Shown here in pieces: positions 49,333 to 59,000 of a stretch of 64,000 nt of DNA. A program made the translations under genes and the position numbers. Below the pieces are notes generated by a model. It was not told where the DNA came from. It saw nothing but the letters and a program-made list of their open reading frames with translations, and searched no databases. This stretch comes from Tessaracoccus sp. OS52 (GTDB taxonomy: Bacteria; Actinomycetota; Actinomycetes; Propionibacteriales; Propionibacteriaceae), in NCBI RefSeq assembly GCF_020687685.1, contig NZ_JAJEWM010000003.1, positions 248,001 to 312,000 of the forward strand, written 5' to 3'. The stretch's first letter is position 1; each line of letters opens with the position of its first letter.

Positions 49333-49896
49333 GTGACGACCAAGACATGGCAACGCAATGCCCGACAGGTTCTCAAGGACACCGTCGGTGCGGCCCGATT
49401 CGGGGAGTGGCACAGCGGGGTCCTGCGAGCCGACCCCGAAGCGGCGCGCGCGGAGCTCCCCCGGGTGCGTTGGTCGGAGCTCCGACTGGCCAGGCCCTTC
49501 CTGTTGGCACGCGGCTTCGGCATCGCCGGACAGCTGGATCGAGCAGTGGTCGACACGTTCTCGCCCATCTCTGTGGTGGTCGACGAGCCGCTTGCGTGGA
49601 CCAGCGTCATGGTTGGCCGGCCGTGGTCGCCGGTGCCGGTGTCCCGAAAGCTTCCGACGCTCGTGGCCATCCGTGACTTCGACGAGCCGAACTGGTTGAA
49701 GTACGGCATGGACTGGCGGTTCTCCCCCTTGCCCGGTGGCCGCACCTTCGTGGAGACCAGCACCCTCTGCCAGCCGACCGACGCCAAGGCGATGCGCCGT
49801 TTCCTCGCCTACTGGTCGATGATCCGCATCCCCAGCGGCCTGATCCGACGTGACATCATCGCCGCACTGGGGCGTCGGGTGGCCGCCGCAGGCTGA
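49333..49896 (+). CDS. Hypothetical cytoplasmic protein
   Basis: 187 residues, start GTG 49333. No signal or helix. VRWSELRLARPFLLARGFGI, PISVVVDEPLAWTSVMVGRP and FSPLPGGRTFVETSTLCQPT recall DUF2867/SRPBCC-like folds in strand order, but I do not recognise the family. Codon use is like the neighbours, so it is a real gene. It is convergent with the M23 gene. Confidence 0.65.
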   Translation: MTTKTWQRNARQVLKDTVGAARFGEWHSGVLRADPEAARAELPRVRWSELRLARPFLLARGFGIAGQLDRAVVDTFSPISVVVDEPLAWTSVMVGRPWSPVPVSRKLPTLVAIRDFDEPNWLKYGMDWRFSPLPGGRTFVETSTLCQPTDAKAMRRFLAYWSMIRIPSGLIRRDIIAALGRRVAAAG

Positions 49897-49958
49897 ACCG
49901 TCGCTCGCTGCCGGCGAGATGGCGCCCATGGGGGCCGACGATGATGCGACCTGCCCGT

Positions 49959-51437
49959 TCAGCCGCCCGTGGAGCTCTGCTGGGCGCCCGGTTCGGTGGT
50001 GGCGGCAGCGCTGGCGGGAGTCGTCGCCATTGGGGACGCAGGGCTGCTGGGCGGGACTGATTGCGACGCCGACGGCCGAGCACTGCTCGACGAGGCTTCG
50101 GGAGTGGTGCTGGCCGCCGTGACGCTCGGCGTGGCCGTCTGTGTTCCCGAGGCGGTCGCGGTCGGAGAGGGGGTCGCCGTCACCGAAGGGCCGGCGGTCG
50201 GGTCCGGAGAAGCGCTCGTGCTGGCGCTGGGGGCCGGCGCGCACGCCGGGCCCGGCGTCGGACCCGTTGGGTCGCACGTAGGCGACGGCGTCGGGCTGGG
50301 CGACGGGCAGGCGACCGGCGGGGTGGCGTCCGCGGCAGGGGTGCAGGTGGGCGTCGGCGAGGCGGTCGCGCTGGGCGACCCGCCGGCTGTGGGTGAGCCG
50401 GACGGGGACGGGCTGCCGCCGGGCTGCTCGGCATTCGGCGAGAGGCTCGCCGACGGCGTCGGGGAGAGGCTTGGCGACGGCGACGTCGTCGCGCTGGCTG
50501 AGGCCGACGGCGTGGGCGTCGGCGATGGCGATGGCGGCAGTGAGAGGGTTGGCGAGGGCGAGGCCGAGGCGCTCGGTGACGGGGACGGGCTCGGCGAGGG
50601 CGAGGGGGTCATCGTCGGGCTGGCGCCCACCGAGCCGGCGTTCATGACGGAGGTGTCGACGACGACCCCGCCACCACCCAGCCAGCCCTCCGGGTTGGTG
50701 AACCAGCCGTCGGCGATGACCTCGAAATGCAGGTGGCAGCCCGTGGAGTAGCCGGTATTGCCCACGCGGCCAACGCCTTGGTGCACGGCCACTTCCTGCC
50801 CCACCCTTACGCCGATGGCCGAGAGGTGGTTGTAGGTGGTGACCACGTGATGCGCCCCGATGCGGCCGTGATCCACCCGGACCTGCATGCCGTTGCCGCC
50901 GGCCCAGCCAACCCGGGTGACCCGGCCCGGCGCCGCGGCGCCCACCGGCGTCCCGCAAGGGGCGGCGAAGTCGAGGCCGGTGTGCAGCTTCCAACGGTGG
51001 AGAACGGGATGGAAACGATTTCCGAAGCGCGACGTCCTGCGGCCCTGGAGTGGCTGCGAGAGCAGCGCGCCCGTGGCGACGTCGACGGCTGGCACGCTGT
51101 AACCGGCGGGCGCCTGCCGGTTGGCCCTCGGGGAGGGCCTCGACCCGTTGGCTTCGGCCTGCGCCGACGGCAGGACTCCACCCGGCAGCGGTCCGGGCAG
51201 GCCGAGGAACGCCGCCTCGAGAAGCGAGGCATGCTGCTGGCCGGCGAATTCGTCGGGCACCGCCAGCGGGGCCTCCCTGACCGATTCCACCACAACCGCC
51301 TCGGCGTCGACGGCGGGTGGAGGACTCACGATGGGAATGGCCTGCAGGTCTGTCTCGCCACCCTGGGAGGCCGCGACGGCACCGGTCAGGGCAGCCACGA
51401 CCGACACGGCGACGATGCCGGACCTGATTCGGTGCAT
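49959..51437 (-). CDS. Secreted M23 (LytM) endopeptidase with long Ser/Pro/Thr tail
   Basis: 492 residues. The signal peptide is followed by a linker and the M23 domain (~130-265) with zinc ligands in HTGLDFAAPCGTP and CHLHFEVI. The last ~210 residues are almost wholly Ser/Pro/Thr/Ala with a few Cys, a probable disordered or glycosylated wall-spanning tail. It should cut peptidoglycan cross-bridges. I used ATG 51437 because the upstream open frame has no signal peptide; GGAGGAAACC lies ahead of it. Confidence 0.88.
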   Translation of the reverse strand: MHRIRSGIVAVSVVAALTGAVAASQGGETDLQAIPIVSPPPAVDAEAVVVESVREAPLAVPDEFAGQQHASLLEAAFLGLPGPLPGGVLPSAQAEANGSRPSPRANRQAPAGYSVPAVDVATGALLSQPLQGRRTSRFGNRFHPVLHRWKLHTGLDFAAPCGTPVGAAAPGRVTRVGWAGGNGMQVRVDHGRIGAHHVVTTYNHLSAIGVRVGQEVAVHQGVGRVGNTGYSTGCHLHFEVIADGWFTNPEGWLGGGGVVVDTSVMNAGSVGASPTMTPSPSPSPSPSPSASASPSPTLSLPPSPSPTPTPSASASATTSPSPSLSPTPSASLSPNAEQPGGSPSPSGSPTAGGSPSATASPTPTCTPAADATPPVACPSPSPTPSPTCDPTGPTPGPACAPAPSASTSASPDPTAGPSVTATPSPTATASGTQTATPSVTAASTTPEASSSSARPSASQSVPPSSPASPMATTPASAAATTEPGAQQSSTGG

Positions 51438-51615
51438 CCCCACGGTTTCCTCCCTGGAGCCAGCCCCTCCATGCAAACACGGAGGCGGGGCGACACGCCA
51501 GAGCTTCCTGAGATCATTCATCAGGAATGCGCGCCTCGCGGCCTCCGCCGGTTCTGCGCGGAGCGCCCAGGACTGAGGTGACCTCCGCGTATCCGGACAC
51601 GTAGAATGACCCCTT

Positions 51616-53055
51616 GTGCCGAGCCTGACCCAAGCCCAGAAGAACGCCGTCGACTCACTGCTGCGAATCTCCAGCGTGATCGACGAGCTCGGCAAACTGT
51701 TCCACGACGCCGGCGAGACGCTGTACCTGGTCGGCGGTTCGGTCCGTGACGCGCTGCTCGGTGGCCTCGGCCATGACCTGGACTTCACCACGTCGGCCCG
51801 GCCAGAAGTCACGGCCAGGCTGCTGGGACGGTTCACGCCGTCGACGTGGGACATCGGCAAGGCGTTCGGAACCATCGGCGCGATGAAGAAGGTCGACGGG
51901 CAGGAGTGGGTGATCGAGGTCACCACGTTCCGCGCCGACGCCTACGAAGCCGACTCACGCAAGCCGGTGGTCGCTTTCGGCGACAACCTCACCGATGACC
52001 TCGTGCGTCGCGACTTCACCGTCAACGCCATGGCCGTCGACGTCCGCACCCGCGAGTTCGTGGATCCCCACGGCGGCCTCGAGGACCTTGCCCAGGGCCT
52101 CCTGCGCACGCCGGCGGCTCCGGAGGTGTCCTTCTCCGACGACCCCTTGCGCATGATGCGGGCCGCGCGCTTCGCGTCTCGTCTGGGATTCCGGGTGGAT
52201 CCCGACGTCGAGCGCGCGATGACCGCCATGTCGGAGCGCATCAGCATCGTGTCGGCGGAGCGGATCCAGGCGGAGCTATCGGGTCTGCTGCTCACGGACT
52301 CACCCCGCGAGGGCCTGGACCTGCTCGTCCGCACCGGGGTGGCGGACCACGTGCTCCCCGAGTTGCCCGCGCTGAAGCTTGAACTGGACGAGCACCACCG
52401 CCACAAGGACGTCTACGACCACTCGCTGATCGTGCTGGAGCAGAGCATCGAGCTGGAGAAGCAGCGGGGGCATGCGCCCGACCTGGTCGGCCGGCTCGCC
52501 GCGCTGCTGCACGACGTCGGCAAGCCCGCGACCCGACGGTTCGAGGGCAGCAAGGTGACGTTCCACCACCACGACGTCGTGGGCGCCAAGCTGGTCACCA
52601 AGCGGCTGCGCGCGCTGAACTACCCGGCGGCGGTGGTGAAGTCGGTGGCCAAACTCATCGAGTTGCACCTGCGGTTCCACGGCTACAGCGAGGGGCAGTG
52701 GACCGATTCCGCGGTCCGTCGCTACGTCCGTGACGCCGGCGACGAGCTTGAGCGCCTCCACATCCTCACCCGTTCCGACTGCACCACCCGCAACCGGAAC
52801 AAGGCCACCAGACTTCGCCGCGCCTACGAGGAACTGGAGTGGCGCATCGACGAGCTGGCCGAGCAGGAGGAGCTGGCCGCCATCCGCCCCCACCTCGACG
52901 GCACCCAGATCATGGAGACGCTCGGCATCGGGCCAGGTCGTGACGTCGGCGAGGCCTACAAGTTCCTCCTGGAGCATCGCCTCGAGAACGGGCCCATCCC
53001 CGACGACGACGCTCGCCAACTCCTGCGCCACTGGTGGGATCAGCGCCAAGCCTGA
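51616..53055 (+). CDS. pcnA: CCA tRNA nucleotidyltransferase
   Basis: 479 residues, start GTG 51616. The nucleotidyltransferase head has [15 protein letters not shown] and [12 protein letters not shown] (catalytic DxD). [12 protein letters not shown] and the HD domain [14 protein letters not shown] follow. It adds or repairs the CCA end of tRNA. In many actinobacteria it lies near a Nudix gene, a DUF6049 gene and murJ close to the origin; here a repeat array occupies the position where the Nudix gene would be. Confidence 0.93.
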   Translation: MPSLTQAQKNAVDSLLRISSVIDELGKLFHDAGETLYLVGGSVRDALLGGLGHDLDFTTSARPEVTARLLGRFTPSTWDIGKAFGTIGAMKKVDGQEWVIEVTTFRADAYEADSRKPVVAFGDNLTDDLVRRDFTVNAMAVDVRTREFVDPHGGLEDLAQGLLRTPAAPEVSFSDDPLRMMRAARFASRLGFRVDPDVERAMTAMSERISIVSAERIQAELSGLLLTDSPREGLDLLVRTGVADHVLPELPALKLELDEHHRHKDVYDHSLIVLEQSIELEKQRGHAPDLVGRLAALLHDVGKPATRRFEGSKVTFHHHDVVGAKLVTKRLRALNYPAAVVKSVAKLIELHLRFHGYSEGQWTDSAVRRYVRDAGDELERLHILTRSDCTTRNRNKATRLRRAYEELEWRIDELAEQEELAAIRPHLDGTQIMETLGIGPGRDVGEAYKFLLEHRLENGPIPDDDARQLLRHWWDQRQA

Positions 53056-53142
53056 CCCGCTGCCCCTGTGGGCCGTTCTCGACGGCGGCCACCGGGACCA
53101 CCCGCCTGCGCCCACCGGGACCACTGGGACCACCGGGACCAC

Positions 53143-53238
53143 CCGACTGCGCCCGCACGTGGTCCCGACGCAGCGGGTAACCGGCACCCGGCGACTGCGC
53201 CGCACCTGGTCCCGACGCAGCCGGTAACCGGCACCCGG
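53143..53238. repeat. Two ~48-base tandem repeats after pcnA
   Basis: Two near-identical ~48-base units, each containing GGTCCCGACGCAG and GGTAACCGGCACCCGGC, follow pcnA, preceded by short GGGACCAC repeats from 53093. No gene is visible. Confidence 0.7.
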
Positions 53239-53239
53239 C

Positions 53240-53755
53240 GAACACCAGCGTTATCGCTCGACACCAGCGTTATCGCTCGACACCAGCGTTATCGCTCGAC
53301 ACCAGCCGTACAAGGCTGGTGGCCAGCAACAACGCTGGTCAACCCGCACAAGCGCTGGTGAACGGGACCAAGCGCTGGTCAACCCGGGCAAGCCCAGACC
53401 CGCCAACCCCGATCGCGAACACCAGCGTTATCGCTCAACACCAGCCGTACAAGGCTGGTGGCCAGCAACAACGCTGGTCAACCCGGGCAAGCGCTGGTGA
53501 ACGGGACCAAGCGCTGGTCAACCCGGTCAAGCGCTGGTCAACGGACCCCGACGGGACCTGCCGTCGCCAACGCGGCCAAGCCCAGACCCGCCGACCCCGA
53601 TCGCGAACACCAGCGATATCGCTCAACACCAGCCGTACAAGGCTGGTGGCCAGCAACAACGCTGGTCAACCCGCACAAGCGCTGGTCAACCCGCACAAGC
53701 GCTGGTCAACCCGCACAAGCGCTGGTAAACCCGGGCAAGCGCTGGTGGCGACGGA
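53240..53755. repeat. Hairpin repeat array 2
   Basis: Three hairpin cores (53278-53341, 53417-53480, 53605-53668) have the same inner stem (CACCAGCC/GGCTGGTG) and similar loop (GTACAA) as array 1 at 12.8 kb, and the same GCAACAACGCTGGT right arm. On the left, 19-base satellites ACACCAGCGTTATCGCTCG occur three times in tandem (53240-53296). On the right, 20-base satellites like CACAAGCGCTGGTCAACCCG occur up to four times (53668-53745). Confidence 0.85.
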
Positions 53756-53779
53756 CAAGCCCACTGGAGGGGCGTCAAA

Positions 53780-54060
53780 GCAACGACCGCTCCTAGGATC
53801 CTGAATCAAACGACCGCTCCCAGAATCCGGAATCAACGCCGCACCCTTAGCCGGAGCGGAGGTGGGTCAGGGCGCCTAAGATGCTTGAAACCCAACCAGA
53901 GGTAGAGTCCGCGACTCCAGCAACGCGCGCCAACGGCGCCCGGACCGACCTCCGCGCAGGCCCCAGCGACGCACAACGACGCCGGACCCGCCTCAGCACA
54001 GGCCACAGCGACGCCGGACCGACCTCCGCGCAGGCCAAAGCGACGCACGGCGACGGCGGA
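53780..54060. repeat. Degenerate repeats before DUF6049 gene
   Basis: An ~30-base unit beginning ACGACCGCTCC occurs twice near 53787-53835. Three related units containing GGACC(G)ACCTCCGCGCAGGCC and GCGACGC run through 53940-54055. No gene is visible in 53056-54118. Confidence 0.6.
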
Positions 54061-54118
54061 CGCAGAAGGCCAACAACGCCACGAGAACCCCGGAGGCCCC
54101 GACGACTACGATGGTCCG

Positions 54119-56032
54119 GTGACCGCCGCCCGTACCTGCCTCCGCGCCCTGCTGGCGGCGCTACTGGCTGGGCTCGCGCTCGTCGCAGTCGCGGCTGGCC
54201 CGTCGAGGGCCGACGTCGGCACCACCGTCGACGTCACCATCACGGACAACTCCTCCCCGGTCCTGGACCTCTCGGACCCCGAGCAGGTCGTTGAACTGAG
54301 CGGAACCATCATCAACACCTCTGCCGTGCGCGCGAGGTTCATCACGGTCAACTTCTGGCAGGCCGACGACCCGATCACGACTCACGACGACCTCGCCAAG
54401 GCGCTCGTCTCGGCACCCACGGATCCGCTCGGCGAGCGCACCCCTCCGTACTCGGAGGAGTCGGGGCACGTTCAGGTGATCACGCGCGACGAGTGGTTCG
54501 CCCCCGGTGATCGCGCCCAGTTCACCGTCCGGGCCACCGTCGCCGACCTCGGACTACCGGCCGACGAGGCCGTCTATCGGCTCGGTGTCCACGTCCGCGG
54601 CATCCCCGAGAACTCGCCCCAGACGCTCACCATCGGGCGTGGCCGGATCCTCGCCGTCGCGACGAAGGATCCGCTCGAGATGGCCACCGTGGTCTCCATG
54701 ACGGCCGCGCCCACCCGGTTGGCCACTGGTGACTTCGTCGACGAGAGCCTGCTGGAGGGTCTCGACGGCGAACTCGCGACCCTGCTCCAGGCGGCTGAGC
54801 GCCCGGGGTCGACCCTGCTGCTGGACCCGTCCCTGCTGGCCGAGGCAACGGCGCTGGCCCAGGACCACACCGTCGGGGGTGAGCAGAGGTCGGGAAGCGA
54901 GGTGGCCGCCGCCTGGGCCCAGCGCGTACAAGCACTGACCTCGGGCGGCCGGGCGCTGCGGCTGCCCTACGCCAACCCGGACATCGCCCGCGAGGCGGCG
55001 GCCGAGACCCTTGACCGGTTGATGGGCTGGCAGGCGACGGCGGTGGCGGCGGAGCCGACGAGGTCGCTCCCGCTGGCCGTCGACCTTGGGGCGAATGCGA
55101 CCCTTGAGAACACCCGCAGCCTCGGACGCTTCGGGGTCGGCACCGTCTTCGTCAGCAACGTCGAGGACGGGACCCGCTCCGGCGCCGTCGTCGCGGCCAC
55201 CCCGCTCGAGCAAACCGGGCTCGGGCCGGGCGGACGCGACACGACTGCCCAGCACCTTGGGCGCCGGCTCGCGGAGGAGTTCCTCGCCGCGACGCCGCCG
55301 GTGTACGTGCTCCGCTCCGCGGCCGACGTTCGCGCGCTCGGAAGCCTCGAGCACAACACGGTGGTTCCCGTCCCGCAGTCCGGCGAGCCGCTCCAACTGG
55401 CCCAACCGTGGCAGACCCCCGAGCCCTGGGCGCAGTTGGCGGCCGGTCTCGAGGAGGTCCATTCCCGTTCCGAGTTCCTGGAGGACCTCACAGGAGTCGC
55501 GGCGTCGCAGCAGGTGACCGACCTCCTGTCGGCCAAGGCGTCGTCCGCCGGATTCGCCGACGAGGCAGCCGCGATCGCCTATGTGGACGCCCACCCGGTG
55601 GCGGCCGTCGACACCAACCAGGTCACCATCAGCGCGGCCGGCCAGTTCGTCATGGGCTCGCGGACCAACGACTTCCCCGTGACCATCGTCAACGGGCTGT
55701 CCTTCCCGGTCACCGTCAGGCTGGTCTTCGAAAGCGCCGCCCCGCAGCGCATCAAGGTGCCTCCCACCGACTTCGTCACGGTCGAGCCGGGCCAGAACCT
55801 GACCCTCAACGTGGCCCCCGAGGCGTCGTCGAACGGCGTGGTGGCGGTGGACGCGGCGCTGCAGACGCGCGGCGGGGAGACCTTCGGCATCCCGGTCACC
55901 ATCGAAATCACCGCCACTGATCTTGGGCGCGTCGGCTGGATCATCATCATCGTCTCGGGTGCAGTAGTACTCGGGGGTACTGTCCTCAGAATCAGAGCTG
56001 TGCAGCGAGAGAACGCAAAAGGAGTCCGGTGA
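54119..56032 (+). CDS. DUF6049 secreted/membrane protein (Rv3909-like)
   Basis: 637 residues, start GTG 54119. Signal peptide (LRALLAALLAGLALVAVAAG), a long extracellular region with Ig-like parts (TVDVTITDNSSPVLDL, NDFPVTIVNGLSFPVTVRLV) and a C-terminal helix (VGWIIIIVSGAVVLGGTVLR). It matches the layout of the mycobacterial Rv3909 family beside murJ. Its stop overlaps murJ in a GTGA, so the two are translated together and probably work together in wall synthesis. Confidence 0.82.
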   Translation: MTAARTCLRALLAALLAGLALVAVAAGPSRADVGTTVDVTITDNSSPVLDLSDPEQVVELSGTIINTSAVRARFITVNFWQADDPITTHDDLAKALVSAPTDPLGERTPPYSEESGHVQVITRDEWFAPGDRAQFTVRATVADLGLPADEAVYRLGVHVRGIPENSPQTLTIGRGRILAVATKDPLEMATVVSMTAAPTRLATGDFVDESLLEGLDGELATLLQAAERPGSTLLLDPSLLAEATALAQDHTVGGEQRSGSEVAAAWAQRVQALTSGGRALRLPYANPDIAREAAAETLDRLMGWQATAVAAEPTRSLPLAVDLGANATLENTRSLGRFGVGTVFVSNVEDGTRSGAVVAATPLEQTGLGPGGRDTTAQHLGRRLAEEFLAATPPVYVLRSAADVRALGSLEHNTVVPVPQSGEPLQLAQPWQTPEPWAQLAAGLEEVHSRSEFLEDLTGVAASQQVTDLLSAKASSAGFADEAAAIAYVDAHPVAAVDTNQVTISAAGQFVMGSRTNDFPVTIVNGLSFPVTVRLVFESAAPQRIKVPPTDFVTVEPGQNLTLNVAPEASSNGVVAVDAALQTRGGETFGIPVTIEITATDLGRVGWIIIIVSGAVVLGGTVLRIRAVQRENAKGVR

Positions 56033-59000
56033 GTCAGGTAAGTAGCACCAAGAAGTTGGTGTCTGCGAGCGCACTCATGGCCTCGGGCACACTCGTCTCG
56101 CGCGCGCTCGGTCTCGTGCGGGTGATGCTGATCGCCTTCATCCTCGGCAACGGCACCCGTCAGGCCGACATGCTCGCCGTCGCGACGATGGTGCCGAACT
56201 CGTTGTACATCCTGTTCGCCGGCGGCGCCCTGAACACGGTGCTGGTGCCGCAGATCGTGCGGGCGATCAAGAACGACGCCGACGGCGGCGAGGCCTACAC
56301 CAACCGCATCATGACGGCGTTCCTGCTGATCGTCGCTGCGGTCGCCGTGGTCGTCACCATCTGCGCGCCCCTGATCACGCAGCTCTACTCCTCCGAGGAC
56401 TGGCGCGCCCCCGGGCTGGCGGCCCAGTACGGCTCGATGGTGGCGCTGACGTACCTGACGCTGCCGCAGGTGTTCTTCTACGGGGCCTTCTTCCTGCTGG
56501 GCCAGGTGCTCAACGCGCGCGACAGGTTCGGGCCGATGATGTGGGCACCGATCGCCAACAACGTCATCTCCGTCCTGGTGCTGAGCATCTACCTGTTCGT
56601 GTGGGGCAGCGGGGGTGACCGCGGGGCGGCGTTCACCACCGGCCAGATCCTGCTGCTGGGCATCGGTTCCACCGTCGGCATCGCGGCCCAGTCCCTGGTG
56701 CTGCTGCCCTACCTGCGCAAGGTGGGCTTCAGATTCCGCCCGCGCTTCGACCTCAAGGGCACCGGACTGGGCAAGACGTTCTCCCTGACGAAATGGACAA
56801 TGGGGTTCGTCGCGGTCAACCAGGTGGTGCTGGTGATCGTGACCCGCCTGGCCACTTCGGCCACCGCAGGCGGTGCGGGCGCCGGCTACGACGTCTACAC
56901 CAAGGCGCACCTGATCTGGATCCTCCCCCACTCGCTCATCACGGTCTCGCTCGCGACGGCGATGCTCCCCAATGCCTCGCGGCTGGCCGCCGCTGCCGAC
57001 TTCCGGGGAGTCGCCGAGGAGGCCACCAAGACCATCCGGCTGGCGTTGATCCTCATCGTCCCCGCCGCCGTGGGTTTCTTCGTCCTCGCCGACCCCATCG
57101 CCGCCCTCCTGTTCGGCCACGGCCAGGGCAACGCGGACGCCGACTGGGTGGCGTGGGCGCTCATGGGCTTCGCCATCGGCCTGATCCCGTTCACCGTCCA
57201 GTTCGTGTGCCTGCGCACCTACTACGCCCTCGAGGACACCCGCACCCCGTTCTTCCTGCAGTTGGCGATCGCCGGCGCGAACGCACTCCTGGCCATCCTC
57301 CTCGTCTGGGCAGCCGCTGACCCGGGCCTGGTGGCCGCAGCACTGGCGCTGGCGTACTCCGTCGCGTACCTGGTGGGCGTGTTCCTGAGTTGGCAGGTGC
57401 TGAAGCGGCAGGTTCCTGACCTCGACGGCGGAGTCGTCGTGATGCACGTGGTCCGCCTCCTGCTCGGGGCGGCACTGGGCGGCGCCGCGGCTTGGCTCGT
57501 CGCACGCCTCCTGACGGGCATGCTCGGCGACGGGGTGCTGGGCACCAGCCTGGCGATCCTGGCCGGACTGGCAATCATCGCGGCGGGCTACCTGCTGGTC
57601 AGCAAATCGCTACGGGTGCGTGAGTTCCGCAGCCTCTCGGACCTGGTCAACACAGTCCTGCGGCGCCGCGGCTCCAGGCCGGCCCGGGCGCTGCCGGCCG
57701 AGGACGGCGACGACGGAGATGACGGGTCCTCGGCAGGCACCGACCCCGCGGACGAGGCCGACGCCCACCGCTACTCGGCCACCACCGTCGCCGGCGGACT
57801 CACCGAGGACCTCATGCCGACCCAGCTCACCCCCGCCCTCAAGTGGGACGAGCGCGCCGAGGACTTCATCGTCGAGACGCCGGCCCCCACGCCGCCTGCC
57901 CCCGGACCCGCGGCCCCTCCCGGCGCTGGCCCGGTCCCGGCCATCGACGGCGGCGTCGGGGAGGCGCCCGGGTTCCTCTCCCGCGACGACGATGAACCCG
58001 ACGAATGGGCCGAGCACGAAGACTTCATCGACGACTCGCTGGCGGAAACCCGGGTACGGCCGCCGCACCCGAGCTTCACCCCCGCCGCCCCGGAGCCGCA
58101 GCCCACTCCCGAACCGGAGCCGCTGGCCGAACCCGGGATGTTGCTCAGCACCAGGTTCCGCACCGATGCGCTGCTGGCCAGCCGCGCCGGCATCGAGACC
58201 TGGCGCGCCCACGACCTGGTCCTGTCCCGGGACGTCGTCGCGCACGTCCTGCGCGAGGGCGACCCCCGCATCCCCGACGTGCTCGACGCCGCCCGCAAGG
58301 GTGCCGTCGCCACCGATTCACGCTTCCTCCGCGTCCTCGACGCCGTCGATCTCGAGGACCACGAGGGTGGGATCGGCGCCTACGTCGTGTGCGAGTTCAC
58401 CGCGGGCAAGAGCCTCCGGGAGATCCTGGCCTTCGGGCCGCTGAGCACCCTCGAGTCCGCGTGGATCGTTCGGGAACTCGCCGACGCCCTGACCGGGATG
58501 CACTCCCAGGGCCTGTTCCACGAGCACCTGAACCCGGACAACGTCATCCTCACCAACAGCGGCGACGTCAAGCTGATCGGCTTCGGCGTCGAGTCGGCCA
58601 TCTCTCCCGAACCCAGGGCCGCAAGCTGGACCGACCGGGAGGCGGCCGACGTCCGCGGCCTGGCGAAGCTCCTCTACGCCACCCTCGTGCAGCGCTGGCC
58701 CGGCGGGAACGCCTACGACCTCGAAGCCGCCCCCATCATCGCCGGGGAGCCCGCCAGCCCTCACATCGTGCGCTCCGGCGTCTCCCCCGCGCTGGACCGG
58801 ATCACGACGGCGACCCTCACCCAGCGCGGTGCCGCAGCGGAGCGTCGGATCTCAACGGCGTCCCAGCTGGCTGGCGCGCTGTCGGAGGTGCTCGGCACCG
58901 CGGACGCGTCGTCGGACCTGGAACACCGGGTGCGGCAGGCGCAGGGGCCACGGCCCAAGCGGGCAGCCAGCCTCCTGGCGGCCGCCCCGGGCGAAACCCT

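Noticed and set aside
51438-51615. Cyclic di-AMP (ydaO-type) riboswitch ahead of the M23 gene
   Set aside because: Such genes often carry it in actinobacteria, but I cannot find its conserved core in this 178-base interval.
53240-53755. Chi-like recombination sites (GCTGGTGG occurs in the array)
   Set aside because: This is the E. coli RecBCD sequence; actinobacteria mostly use other enzymes, and the match is part of the hairpin arm.
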